Below, piece by piece: positions 24,601-33,346 of a DNA stretch of 64,000 nt. Made by a program: the position numbers and the translations under genes. The stretch comes from an uncultured Ruminococcus sp. Its GTDB lineage: Bacteria > Bacillota > Clostridia > Oscillospirales > Ruminococcaceae. The notes beneath the pieces are model-generated. The model worked only from the letters and a program-made list of their open reading frames with translations. It searched no databases and was not told where the DNA came from. Each line of letters opens with the position of its first letter. Position 1 is the first letter of the stretch. The stretch spans positions 1-64,000 of the forward strand of contig CADCFQ010000004.1 of assembly GCA_902800795.1 (NCBI GenBank), read 5' to 3'.

Positions 24601-26420
24601 ATTATAACGAAGCACTGCAATTTGTTAATGACTATTTCCAGATGGACTATAAAAAGTTTCTGTCGCAGTATTTCTCAGGCGAACGTGCCGCCCAGATCGA
24701 ACGCAATATCACGCCTGAAAAATACAGACAGCTTTTTGATACGCTGTCTGAGCGTCAGCTTGAGATCATAAACGATGACAGTTCAAAATATATCGTTGTA
24801 TCAGCAGGCCCCGGAAGCGGAAAAACAAGAGTGCTTGTGCATAAGCTGGCATCACTTCTCCTGCTTGAAGACGTGAAACATGAACAGCTTCTTATGCTGA
24901 CATTTTCGAGAGCTGCGGCAATTGAATTCAAGCAGAGGCTTCGTGAGCTTATCGGAAATGCTGCCAATTTCATAGAAATAAAGACCTTCCATTCTTATTG
25001 CTTTGATCTGCTCGGAAAGATCGGTAATATAAATGAATCGGAAAACGTTGTAAAGGATGCGGTACAGCTTCTCTGCGGAGATGATATTGATGCAAGCAGA
25101 ACAACAAAGTCGGTGCTTGTTATTGACGAAGCGCAGGATATGGATTTCTACGAATATCAGCTTGTTTATGTACTGATGTCCCGCAATGAAGATATGCGTG
25201 TTATCGCTGTGGGCGATGATGATCAGAATATCTATCAGTTCCGCGGCTCTGATTCAAAGTACCTGAGATCATTCATAACAGAGCATGATGCAAAACAGTA
25301 TTCTCTTATCGACAATTACAGAAGCTGTCAGAGTATCGTTTCATTTGCAAATCAGTTTGTAAAGACCATTTCCGAGAGAATGAAAACTGAGGATATCGCA
25401 GCAGTCAAAGAAAATGAAGGACAGGTCAAGCTGATAAAGCACAGCGGTGCTGACATGGAAACTTCGCTGGTGGAAGATGTTCTGTCTGTTAATGCAAAGG
25501 GAACGACCTGTATACTGACTAATACCAATCGTGAAGCATTGCTTGTTCTCGGCGTACTAAAGCAGAAGAATATACCTGCAAAGCTGATACAGTCGATAGA
25601 CGGCTTTGATATGTATGATATAGCCGAGATACGCTATTTCCTGAAAAAGCTGAACATCGAAAATTCATCGCCCGTTATCAGTAATGAGCAGTGGAACAAT
25701 GCCGTTGAAGCATTACAAAAACGGTATCAGGGCAGCAGCTGTATGCCGGTCATTATGAATATCCTGCATACATTTGAAGAGACCAATGAGAAGAAATATC
25801 GCACTGATCTTGAAATGTTCCTGCACGAATCAAAGATAGAGGATTTCTATACCAACGATAAAGGCTTTATTACTATTTCGACTATGCACAAGTCAAAGGG
25901 CAGAGAATTTGACAATGTTTATATGCTGCTCAGTAATGTCAGCATGGATACTGACGAAGAAAAAAGAAAGCTCTATGTCGCTATGACAAGAGCAAAGGAA
26001 CTGCTTCATATCCATTACTTCGGTGATGCGTTTGACCGATTTGCTGAATACGCCACAACTGATGAAGTTGATCTGCGTACATACCCGAAGCCTTCTGAGC
26101 TTATACTGCAGCTTTCTCACAGGGATGTTCATCTTGGTTTCTTCAAGGACAAAAAGGATATAATAATCCGTCTGAAAAGCGGTATACATCTGACAGTAAG
26201 AGGCTGCAGACTCTATATCAAGGCAGGCGATAAATTACAGCCTGTCCTTCAGTTCTCCAAAAAGTGCAACGAGGATATCAAAAAACTTATTGAATCAGGT
26301 TATCAGCCGTATGATGCAGTTATCCGCTTTATTTGTGCCTGGAAGGATAAGGAAGATACCGAAGGAACTGAGGAAACAGCTATTATTCTGGCTGATGTTT
26401 ATTTCCGAAGGGATACATAA
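21645..26420 (+). CDS. DEDDh exonuclease-RecQ-UvrD triple-domain helicase/nuclease
   Basis: 1591 residues from the ATG at 21645 (GGGAG upstream). Residues 1-115 resemble a DEDDh 3'-5' exonuclease: CFIDTE (Exo I), GHNIIYHDAKYI (Exo II) and HALLKDDKL...NNPLNDA (Exo III). About 255-700 is a RecQ-type SF2 helicase: Walker A FPTGGGKSLTFQ, DEAHCFSAWGQDFRVDY, QEAGRAGRD. About 1030-1560 is a UvrD/Rep SF1 helicase: QLEIINDD Q motif, AGPGSGKTR, DEAQDMDFYEYQL, DDDQNIYQFRGSD, STMHKSKGREFDNVY and LYVAMTRAK. Two opposed motor types plus a nuclease in one chain suggest unwinding and degradation of invading or stalled DNA. It heads a block with 26444 and 27452. A defence role is inferred from position; I know no characterised system with this exact set. 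Confidence 0.88.
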   Translation: MKQICFIDTEVSEADNKAYDFGAVDENDDKLHTGSAHEFNSFIAGGEFLCGHNIIYHDAKYIEVPGNAKLLDTLYLSPLMFPNKPYHALLKDDKLLTDELNNPLNDAVKAKELFYDEVNAFMALDDELKLIYYMLLRNSPYFSAFFDYLDYSADDDLETAILVRFAGEICENAPISDIITGTPVELAYCLALISATEEYSLIPRWVQVNYPNVDRIMRALRSTSCHECSYCRERLNPTVYLSKYFGYPGFRKYNDEPLQENAVNAAVEHKSLLAIFPTGGGKSLTFQIPALMAGETERALTVVISPLQSLMKDQVDNLEKRGIAEAVTINGLLSPIERAEAIDRVESGIASILYISPESLRSVTIERLFLSRHIDRFVIDEAHCFSAWGQDFRVDYLYIGDFIRELQEKKGNGCKIPVSCFTATAKQKVISDIKEYFKNKLDIELELFATNASRTNLRYAVLYKETDEEKYEMLRTLIEQKKCPTIVYVSRTKRTIMLAEKLNNDGFKARPFNGKMDSSEKQENQEAFINDEVQIIVATSAFGMGVDKSNVKLVIHYDISDSLENYVQEAGRAGRDQTLQAECYVLFNDGDLDKHFILLNQTKLSISEIQQVWKAIKDLTHTRPEICCSPLEVARQAGWDDSVADIETRVKAAIQALENAGYIKRGKNAPRVYADGILVKSMIEAAERIDSSSRFENDEERTIAKRIISSLISKKSISRAGNAEAESRVDYLADRLGIDKTDVIRSVQQMREAGILADSKDQKAYIQKTDTVNKSMLVLHRFQALETFLLDYIDADKFCTNYKELNEAALAGGVKTSSVKSIKTLFYYWTIRSYIQKEQDQATNRVIIVPKLSMERIRSKRQNSYSIAKFIINYLFKISSEDINDKEEVLVDFSIMELMNAYNEQSLFKVTANEINEALLFLSKIGAMKLEGGFSVGYSGMRIQRLELDNRIKYKQEDYKQLNEFYQQKIQQIHIVGEYANMMVRDYNEALQFVNDYFQMDYKKFLSQYFSGERAAQIERNITPEKYRQLFDTLSERQLEIINDDSSKYIVVSAGPGSGKTRVLVHKLASLLLLEDVKHEQLLMLTFSRAAAIEFKQRLRELIGNAANFIEIKTFHSYCFDLLGKIGNINESENVVKDAVQLLCGDDIDASRTTKSVLVIDEAQDMDFYEYQLVYVLMSRNEDMRVIAVGDDDQNIYQFRGSDSKYLRSFITEHDAKQYSLIDNYRSCQSIVSFANQFVKTISERMKTEDIAAVKENEGQVKLIKHSGADMETSLVEDVLSVNAKGTTCILTNTNREALLVLGVLKQKNIPAKLIQSIDGFDMYDIAEIRYFLKKLNIENSSPVISNEQWNNAVEALQKRYQGSSCMPVIMNILHTFEETNEKKYRTDLEMFLHESKIEDFYTNDKGFITISTMHKSKGREFDNVYMLLSNVSMDTDEEKRKLYVAMTRAKELLHIHYFGDAFDRFAEYATTDEVDLRTYPKPSELILQLSHRDVHLGFFKDKKDIIIRLKSGIHLTVRGCRLYIKAGDKLQPVLQFSKKCNEDIKKLIESGYQPYDAVIRFICAWKDKEDTEGTEETAIILADVYFRRDT

Positions 26421-26443
26421 TAATGTGACAAGGAGGAGACTAT

Positions 26444-27436
26444 ATGGAAAACGAGATCAATAAACTGCAATGGGCAAAAATGTTTATGGACTATCTTGCA
26501 AACGGTGTTGATCCTGTAAGCAATACCGATGCAGATGAAGATACTCTTCATAATGAGGTAATCCGTTCTTGTTTCAGGTATATTTCTGACATTCTTTCGA
26601 GAGAAATATATGAAGCTGAAATAAACACCAAGAAAAGCAGTGCTTTCTTGATTACTGATGAGCAGTTCGCAGAGTTGAAAACATACTCATATAATTGTAA
26701 GGTCAGTGAGCTTGCAGCAGAGATAAATCGAGTCACAGAAGGTAATAATACTAAGAAATTTTCAGCAACATGGATAAATGACTGGCTCGAAGCAGAAGGC
26801 TATCTGCGTCCAAGTGAGCTTAAAAGCCGAATAGCCACCGAAAAAGGGAATCAGCTTGGAATAAGCTCCGAGTATCGCAAAAGTGATAACGGTAATGAAT
26901 ATTACATCAATTTTTATACTGAGAAAGCTCAATCTTTTGTATTCAGCCACCTGAATGATATAATTGCATACAGAAATGAAAAATATAATGAGAAAAAACG
27001 TCACGAAAAGAATAATATTATAAATCTCGATTTCCCAAAGAGTATTTCAGTTAGAGAGTTTATTCAGCAGCATAATGACAAATGCTTCATTATGTCTATC
27101 GGAAGCTGTGATTCTGTTGCGGAGGTTGGCAGTTATCAGGCCGTATTGTACTACAAAGGGAAAAGCAATGTGCTGAAAAAGACAGATATCCCTACAAGCT
27201 CTGCAAACAAATGCATTCTTGAAGGTGTTCTTGATGCGGCAACATCTATAAAATTATCAACAGATGTAATAATACTATCTTCAACGCCTCTCGGGTTTAA
27301 TACTTCAAAAAGTAAGAATTATAGATACTGTGATGAGATATATCGGGTTCTTTCTGAAAAAGGATGCAGCATTTTTGCTGCTGTATGTCAAGGGATAGGT
27401 TCTGAACTTATCAGTCTTGTAAAATCTATGAAATGA
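26444..27436 (+). CDS. wHTH plus RNase H-like fold protein of unknown function
   Basis: 330 residues with AAGGAGGAG before the start and 23 bp after the helicase stop. The middle (about 68-170) looks like a winged-helix DNA-binding region (LAAEINRVTEGNNTKKFSA, then WINDWLEAEGYLRP). The C-terminal part (about 205-330) fits an RNase H-like strand/helix order: a first strand IMSIGSCDSVAEVGSYQAVL, the helix SSANKCILEGVLDAA with the conserved Glu, then VIILSSTPLGF. The first and third positions usually occupied by catalytic Asp are Gly and Ser, so it may be inactive and bind nucleic acid. Fold assignment is inference from pattern only. It sits between two helicases and is probably translated with them. 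Confidence 0.6.
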   Translation: MENEINKLQWAKMFMDYLANGVDPVSNTDADEDTLHNEVIRSCFRYISDILSREIYEAEINTKKSSAFLITDEQFAELKTYSYNCKVSELAAEINRVTEGNNTKKFSATWINDWLEAEGYLRPSELKSRIATEKGNQLGISSEYRKSDNGNEYYINFYTEKAQSFVFSHLNDIIAYRNEKYNEKKRHEKNNIINLDFPKSISVREFIQQHNDKCFIMSIGSCDSVAEVGSYQAVLYYKGKSNVLKKTDIPTSSANKCILEGVLDAATSIKLSTDVIILSSTPLGFNTSKSKNYRYCDEIYRVLSEKGCSIFAAVCQGIGSELISLVKSMK

Positions 27437-27451
27437 TTCAGGAGGTGCCCC

Positions 27452-30400
27452 ATGCTAAGACCAGGACTGTACGAACAGGTCATAAACAAAGAACTATCGG
27501 ATAAAATAGATGATTCTACACAGCTTATCGACAAGCGCAATATTGACAAGGCCGAAGCTCCGCAGGTGCTGGCGGGGTATCTCTCTGAGGTCATTGAAAA
27601 GGGACTTTCACGTCTTGCAGGTGATGATATCGAAGGACAGCTGGGTCTTGCCAATAAAATAGTATCGGCTGTTACCGAGCTTACAGGTGACGATGAGTTC
27701 GATGGTCTGAGCGTTGATGAACGTGCACAGCAGCTTCTTGCTGTTGCCAATATGCAGAACAATGCTGACGCAGTGCGTGGACGTATAACAATGACACGCC
27801 CCGAAACTTCACTTGCTTCAAGCTCATTGTTCACCGGTGCAGGACACGAACCGCAGATGATGACAGAGCTGAAAAAAGAGATAGTCTCTGCCGACAGGAT
27901 AGATATGCTGGTTTCGTTCATCAAATGGAGCGGACTTGTGCTTATCTTGGACGAACTCACCGATTTCACCAATCGCGGCGGTCAGCTTCGTGTTATCACA
28001 ACTTCGTACATGGGTGCTACCGATGTCAAAGCGGTTGAGGAACTGAGTAAGCTGCCTAATACAGAAATCAAGGTGTCCTACGATACCGAGCGTACAAGGC
28101 TTCATGCGAAGTCCTACGTATTTTACCGTGACACAGGCTTTACTACGGCTTATGTGGGCTCATCGAATATGTCCAACGCTGCAATGACCAGCGGTCTTGA
28201 ATGGAATCTGAAAATAACCGCTCACGACCAGCCACACACAATCCGCAAGATAAATGCCACCTTTGAGAACTACTGGAACAGCACAGATTTTTCGCTGTAT
28301 TCTCCCGATGACCGTGTGCACCTGATGCAAGCTCTCAAAGCCGAAAAATACCACGGTGACAGCACTGACTACAGCTTTGATATACGCCCCTTCTCCTATC
28401 AGCAGGAGATTCTTGACAAGCTGACTGCCGAGCGTGAGATACGTCATCACTGGAAGAACCTTGTTGTCGCCGCAACGGGTACGGGCAAAACTGTCATTTC
28501 CGCATTTGATTACAAGCGCTTTCGTCAGTCAAACGGACGCGCAAGGCTTCTCTTTGTAGCTCACAGACAAGAGATACTTAAGCAGAGTAGAAAATGTTTC
28601 CGTGGTGTTCTCCATGATGCTAATTTCGGCGACCTCTGCGTCGGCGGAATTGTGCCCGAGAGTCTTGAAAACCTGTTCATTTCCATTGAGTCTTTCAACT
28701 CTCAGGCCCTTGATAAGATAACCTCTCCCGACTACTACGACTTCATCATCGTGGACGAGTTCCACCACGCCGCTGCGCCTACATATCAGCGTCTGCTTGA
28801 ATATTACAAACCGAAGATACTTCTTGGTCTGACGGCTACTCCCGAGCGTATGGACGGCAAGAGCATTCTGCCGTATTTCGATGACCGTATCGCTGCGGAG
28901 ATACGTCTGCCTGAAGCCATAGACAGGAAGCTGCTGTGTCCTTTCCACTACTTCGGAGTGTCCGACAACGTTGATCTGAATGATGTTAAATGGTCAAGAG
29001 GCGGATATGATAAAACTGCCCTGTCTAAGCTGTATACCGGCTACGACCTGCGTGTGATGCTTATCCTGAAAGAGCTTAACAAATACATTGCGGACATGGA
29101 CAAGGTTAAGGGACTGGGCTTCTGCGTATTGAAGGAGCACGCTGAGTATATGGCTCAGCGCTTCAATCAGAACAATATACCGTCCATCGCCCTGACCGCT
29201 GACAGCAAAAAGGACGAGCGTGATTCGGCACAGCATAAGCTGGCGAATGGCGAGATAAAGTTCATCTTCACCGTTGACCTTTACAACGAGGGCGTGGATA
29301 TCCCCGAGGTCAACACGGTGATGTTCCTGCGTCCTACCGAGAGCTTGACTGTGTTCCTGCAACAGCTTGGACGTGGTCTGCGTCTCAGCGAGGGCAAGGA
29401 CTGCCTGACGGTACTGGATTTTATCGGTCAGGCACATATGAAGTATAATTTCGAGAGCAAGTTTGCGGCACTTCTCGGCAACACTCAGCGCAGTGTCAGG
29501 GACGAGATAGAGAACGGCTTTCCTCTGTTGCCGAAGGGCTGTTATATCAAGCTGGAAAAGCAGGCGCAGAAGTACATTCTCGACAATATCAGGCAGGCTG
29601 TGGGCAACAAGAGCGCTATCGTAAAGCGTCTTGAAAACTTCACCGAAGACAGCGGAAAGGCTCTTAACCTTACCAATTTCCTTGATTACTACAACCTCGA
29701 TATCAGTGCGATTTACGGCACGAAAAACAGCTTTGCAAGGCTGTGTGTGCAGGCTGAGGTAAGAGAGAATTTCACCGAAGATATTGAAGAAGTCATCACA
29801 AAAGCACTGCCCCGACTTTCCTACATTGATTCGCACAGATTGATCGAACTTGTTATAGATTATCTCCCGAAAATTGGCAATTACACCATTGACAATTTCG
29901 ACGGCGTTCAGCAGAGAATGTGGCAGATGTTACAATTCACAATATGGCAGAAGTCACATGAGGACTGCGGTTTCAGCGACCTGCTGGAAGGTTTCCGGAA
30001 GATTGCGAAGTCGCCTGTGATGCTCAGTGAAATACTTGAGCTGATGTACTACAAATACGACAAGATAGACTTCATCGACGAGCCTGTGCAGGTGGACTAT
30101 GACTGTCCGCTGGATTTATACTGCAGTTACACTTCCGCTCAAATTCTTGTGGCAATGGATTACTATAATATAAGCAGTTTCCGTGAGGGTGCCAAATATT
30201 TTAAAGATAAGAAAACGGATGTATTGTTCATAACGCTCAACAAGTCGGACAAGGACTATTCGCCCACCACCATGTACAACGATTATTCCATTAACAGCGA
30301 GCTGTTCCACTGGCAGAGCCAAAGCACCATAACTCCGCAAAGTAATACAGGTCAGCGTTATATCAATCATCGCAAGCTAGGTACAAGCGTGATGATATTT

Positions 30401-30568
30401 GTCCGTGAGTACAAGAGCACTAAGCTTGGTGCTGCACCTTATACCTTCCTCGGACTGGCGGACTATGTGAAATCGGAAGGCTCGAAGCCTATGAACGTTG
30501 TGTGGAAGCTCCGCAAGCCTATCCCTGCGAAGTATCTCAGGAAGACTAATCAGCTGACGGTGGGATGA
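27452..30568 (+). CDS. PLD nuclease-SF2 helicase-DUF3427 protein
   Basis: 1038 residues starting at 27452 after CAGGAGGTG. About 130-260 is a phospholipase D-type nuclease domain with one HKD motif (RLHAKSYVFYRDTGF ... YVGSSNMSNAAM). About 310-700 is an SF2 DEAD/DEAH helicase: AATGTGKTVIS, DEFHHAAAPTYQR, GLTATPERMDG and LGRGLRLSEGKDCLTVLD. The C-terminus (about 920-1035) is DUF3427: LNKSDKDYSPTTMYNDY, LFHWQSQSTITPQS, GQRYINHRKLG and APYTFLGLADYV. The same domain set occurs widely in defence islands, and the domain is sometimes linked to modified-DNA recognition. With one HKD per chain it probably dimerises to cut. It is the third gene of the helicase block; Qat follows 85 bp later. Confidence 0.9.
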   Translation: MLRPGLYEQVINKELSDKIDDSTQLIDKRNIDKAEAPQVLAGYLSEVIEKGLSRLAGDDIEGQLGLANKIVSAVTELTGDDEFDGLSVDERAQQLLAVANMQNNADAVRGRITMTRPETSLASSSLFTGAGHEPQMMTELKKEIVSADRIDMLVSFIKWSGLVLILDELTDFTNRGGQLRVITTSYMGATDVKAVEELSKLPNTEIKVSYDTERTRLHAKSYVFYRDTGFTTAYVGSSNMSNAAMTSGLEWNLKITAHDQPHTIRKINATFENYWNSTDFSLYSPDDRVHLMQALKAEKYHGDSTDYSFDIRPFSYQQEILDKLTAEREIRHHWKNLVVAATGTGKTVISAFDYKRFRQSNGRARLLFVAHRQEILKQSRKCFRGVLHDANFGDLCVGGIVPESLENLFISIESFNSQALDKITSPDYYDFIIVDEFHHAAAPTYQRLLEYYKPKILLGLTATPERMDGKSILPYFDDRIAAEIRLPEAIDRKLLCPFHYFGVSDNVDLNDVKWSRGGYDKTALSKLYTGYDLRVMLILKELNKYIADMDKVKGLGFCVLKEHAEYMAQRFNQNNIPSIALTADSKKDERDSAQHKLANGEIKFIFTVDLYNEGVDIPEVNTVMFLRPTESLTVFLQQLGRGLRLSEGKDCLTVLDFIGQAHMKYNFESKFAALLGNTQRSVRDEIENGFPLLPKGCYIKLEKQAQKYILDNIRQAVGNKSAIVKRLENFTEDSGKALNLTNFLDYYNLDISAIYGTKNSFARLCVQAEVRENFTEDIEEVITKALPRLSYIDSHRLIELVIDYLPKIGNYTIDNFDGVQQRMWQMLQFTIWQKSHEDCGFSDLLEGFRKIAKSPVMLSEILELMYYKYDKIDFIDEPVQVDYDCPLDLYCSYTSAQILVAMDYYNISSFREGAKYFKDKKTDVLFITLNKSDKDYSPTTMYNDYSINSELFHWQSQSTITPQSNTGQRYINHRKLGTSVMIFVREYKSTKLGAAPYTFLGLADYVKSEGSKPMNVVWKLRKPIPAKYLRKTNQLTVG

Positions 30569-30652
30569 TTGTTTATGTATTATAATTTATATGTTTTTCA
30601 TATTAAGTCAAAATAAATAGAGTTATTCGTAACATATTGAAAGGAGATAAAA

Positions 30653-32527
30653 ATGCTTTTATCTGATAATGAAACCAAAAATGACTTGCTCAATAATTCG
30701 GCAATTGCAAGCACAATTGTATCACTTATAAACGAGAGTGAAAATCAACCGCTTTCTATCGGCATACATGGTGACTGGGGGGCAGGAAAATCGAGTATCC
30801 TTGAAATGGTATATGATCAAATTGAACACCATGTAGAAGCTGGTGACTTAAAATACTTATGTATCCGCTTTAATGGTTGGAAACATCAAGGTTTTGAAGA
30901 TTCAAAAATAGCTTTGATGAGTGCAATTATTTCTGAAATAGAACAAAATGAGGAATTTGCATCAAAAGCAAAAGATACAATAAAAAAGCTATGGAAAAAC
31001 ATAAACTGGCTTTCAGTTGCTAAAGCAGCAGGCAAAATAGGGGTTGGCTTGGCAACAGGAACAACGCCTATGGCTCTGCTATCAGTAGCTATAGACAAGC
31101 TGAAAGAAAAAACAAAGGACAAAAAAGAAGTTGAAACCGCTATTAATTCTATAGGTACTTATTTAAATGAAGCTGGAGTAATTGGTGATAATTCCAGTAA
31201 TCATGAATTCAATGAATTTCAAAAAAATTTTACCGAATTGCTTAACAAAACTGAAATCGATAAGCTAGTAGTTTTGATTGATGACTTGGACAGGTGCCTA
31301 CCAGATGTTGTTATAGACACATTAGAAGCAATACGCTTATTTATGTTTAACGAAAAGACTGCTTTTATCATTGCTGCTGACGAAATCATGGTACAATATG
31401 CTGTAAAAAAACATTTCCCTGATGTTATAGATATTTACCAAAACAATGCAGGCATAGAGTTTGCAAACAAGTACTTAGAAAAACTAATACAAGTTCCTTT
31501 CAGAATTCCTTCATTAGGTGACGTGGAAGCTTGTAATTATATTATGTTATTATTAGTGGGTTCACGTCTGGAAGATGATAATAGACATTATCAAGCTCTA
31601 TGTAAAGAGAGTATTAACCGTATGAAAAAGCCTTGGGATATTAAACCTTTTGGTGCAAATGATGTTTTTAATATTCTACAAGAAGACTATAGCACGGTTC
31701 AAACAGAGGTTTCTATAGCTATACAGATCAGTAATTTACTCGCAAGCAACACTAATGGGAACCCCAGAAAAATCAAAAGATTTATCAATATGCTTCTCTT
31801 AAGATATGCAATTGCTTCAAGTCGTGGTTATAGCGATGCAATAAAGCTTCCAATACTAGCAAAAATGATGTTAGTAGAACATTATTCACCAGCTTTTTAT
31901 AAAAATCTTCCTAGCCAATTAGACGAAAATGGAGTTTGGAAAGAATTGTCAGAAATTATAAAAATCCTTTCATCTCCTGCTGTAGAAAAAAGTGATGATA
32001 TTTGGTTTGACATAAAAGAAATGTCTGAATGGATATTGTCAGAGCCCAGTATCGAAGGTGTCAATCTAAAACCATATTACTTTGCATGTAAGGAAAGAAT
32101 TGACTACTTTGCCGGAAGAAAGGAGGCAAATGATTTAGGTGAAATTGTTGATCTACTCTTTAGTAATGAAATGCTAATTACGCAACACAAAGAAAAAATA
32201 GAGAGGCTTACTGAGGAAGAAGCTTTACAAATATTTGAGGTAGTTACCACAAAAATTAATCAATCCGGTCAGTTTAATACTAAACCTAATGGTATTGATG
32301 GCTTGATAATTCTAGTGCAAAGCAAACCAGACTTACATAAAAATCTTGCAGACTTCATTTCTACAATTCCACCAAAGGAAATTGGTGTATGGGTTTTAAC
32401 AGGCTTTGATAAAGCTATTCCAAAAGATTCAGAGGCTTGGAAAGTTCTTGAAAAGTATCGTCAAAGTCTTATGAATGATGGAAGTGAACTTGTCAAAAAA
32501 GCTTTACGAAGGTTAGGAGAGAAATAA
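30653..32527 (+). CDS. qatA: QatA, KAP-family P-loop ATPase of the Qat defence system
   Basis: 624 residues with GAAAGGAGAT upstream. KAP NTPase: Walker A GIHGDWGAGKSS (about 38-49), a hydrophobic insert typical of KAP proteins (AGKIGVGLATGTTPMALLSV), and Walker B LVVLIDDLDRCLPD (about 203-216). The C-terminal part is helical. QatABCD is an experimentally shown anti-phage system (Gao and colleagues, 2020): QatA ATPase, QatB, QatC QueC-like and QatD TatD-like. Order and spacing here match exactly. Base composition falls to clearly AT-rich from this gene to 35.4 kb, so Qat is a separate import into the island. Confidence 0.93.
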   Translation: MLLSDNETKNDLLNNSAIASTIVSLINESENQPLSIGIHGDWGAGKSSILEMVYDQIEHHVEAGDLKYLCIRFNGWKHQGFEDSKIALMSAIISEIEQNEEFASKAKDTIKKLWKNINWLSVAKAAGKIGVGLATGTTPMALLSVAIDKLKEKTKDKKEVETAINSIGTYLNEAGVIGDNSSNHEFNEFQKNFTELLNKTEIDKLVVLIDDLDRCLPDVVIDTLEAIRLFMFNEKTAFIIAADEIMVQYAVKKHFPDVIDIYQNNAGIEFANKYLEKLIQVPFRIPSLGDVEACNYIMLLLVGSRLEDDNRHYQALCKESINRMKKPWDIKPFGANDVFNILQEDYSTVQTEVSIAIQISNLLASNTNGNPRKIKRFINMLLLRYAIASSRGYSDAIKLPILAKMMLVEHYSPAFYKNLPSQLDENGVWKELSEIIKILSSPAVEKSDDIWFDIKEMSEWILSEPSIEGVNLKPYYFACKERIDYFAGRKEANDLGEIVDLLFSNEMLITQHKEKIERLTEEEALQIFEVVTTKINQSGQFNTKPNGIDGLIILVQSKPDLHKNLADFISTIPPKEIGVWVLTGFDKAIPKDSEAWKVLEKYRQSLMNDGSELVKKALRRLGEK

Positions 32528-32530
32528 CAA

Positions 32531-33346
32531 ATGGGAACATCAACTCATAACAGTGGCCAAAATGGGCGAACTCCTCTTGTCCCTTCATGGTTAGAAGAAC
32601 CCAGTGATACAGCTTCATCAACAATTAATATCGAAAAGTCCTATGATATACCTCCTGATGGTGCGACTGATAGGTTTACTAAACCAAGAGGAGATTTTAC
32701 AAGGTATATAAACTCAAACGGTCGGGATAGAAGTCGAAGCAGAAAAAGCATCTCTAAATACATAAAGCAATCACTTGGTGGCAGTTCAAATGCTGTTAAA
32801 AGATTAGGTGCAGCAAGACTTAGCTCAGCAAACCTACTATCTATTGCAAGGGCACTGCATTCTGGTGGCGTAAGCGCAGTAGAACAATATCTTAATATCA
32901 CTAATCTTGTTGGTAAAACAGCCTCAGAGGTATTCATTACTATTGTAGATTTTATTTGCCCAGATGGAGGAACTCAGGATGAAGGAATCGCAAGAGAAGC
33001 CTACATTTCTGCTATTGAGGAAACACCTGAAATTGCAAATATTCCATTTGACAAATTAACATCTGATCAAATGCTATTATTTATTGAAAAAACAATGACT
33101 AATGCAATATGCGCAAGAATAACCAACGATATTGGAAATAAACTACTTTTCTTACCTGATGACATTGAAACCGCCAATACAATCGTTACACAAATTACCG
33201 ATTTAATCAGTGGTGCAATTTCTGATGCAATAACAGAATTACATGTTACACCTGAAAACATTCCTCAAAAGGAAGCAATAAAAGTAGTTGATGAAGTCTA
33301 CAAAACCGCATTTGATATTTTGGAAAGTATAGGTGATACAGAATGA
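32531..33346 (+). CDS. qatB: QatB, Qat system protein of unknown fold
   Basis: 271 residues, 3 bp after qatA and overlapping qatC by 4 bp (ATGA). Starts MGTSTHNSGQNGRTPLVPSW; this Gly/Ser/Thr-rich N-terminus followed by a PSWL motif is typical of QatB. The body is helical with ARLSSANLLSIARALHSGG and a Gly/Ser patch. No catalytic motif is visible. Its identity rests on position between qatA and the QueC-like gene and on the N-terminal pattern. In the family QatB may be the partner or target of the QueC-like enzyme; this is inference. Confidence 0.85.
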   Translation: MGTSTHNSGQNGRTPLVPSWLEEPSDTASSTINIEKSYDIPPDGATDRFTKPRGDFTRYINSNGRDRSRSRKSISKYIKQSLGGSSNAVKRLGAARLSSANLLSIARALHSGGVSAVEQYLNITNLVGKTASEVFITIVDFICPDGGTQDEGIAREAYISAIEETPEIANIPFDKLTSDQMLLFIEKTMTNAICARITNDIGNKLLFLPDDIETANTIVTQITDLISGAISDAITELHVTPENIPQKEAIKVVDEVYKTAFDILESIGDTE

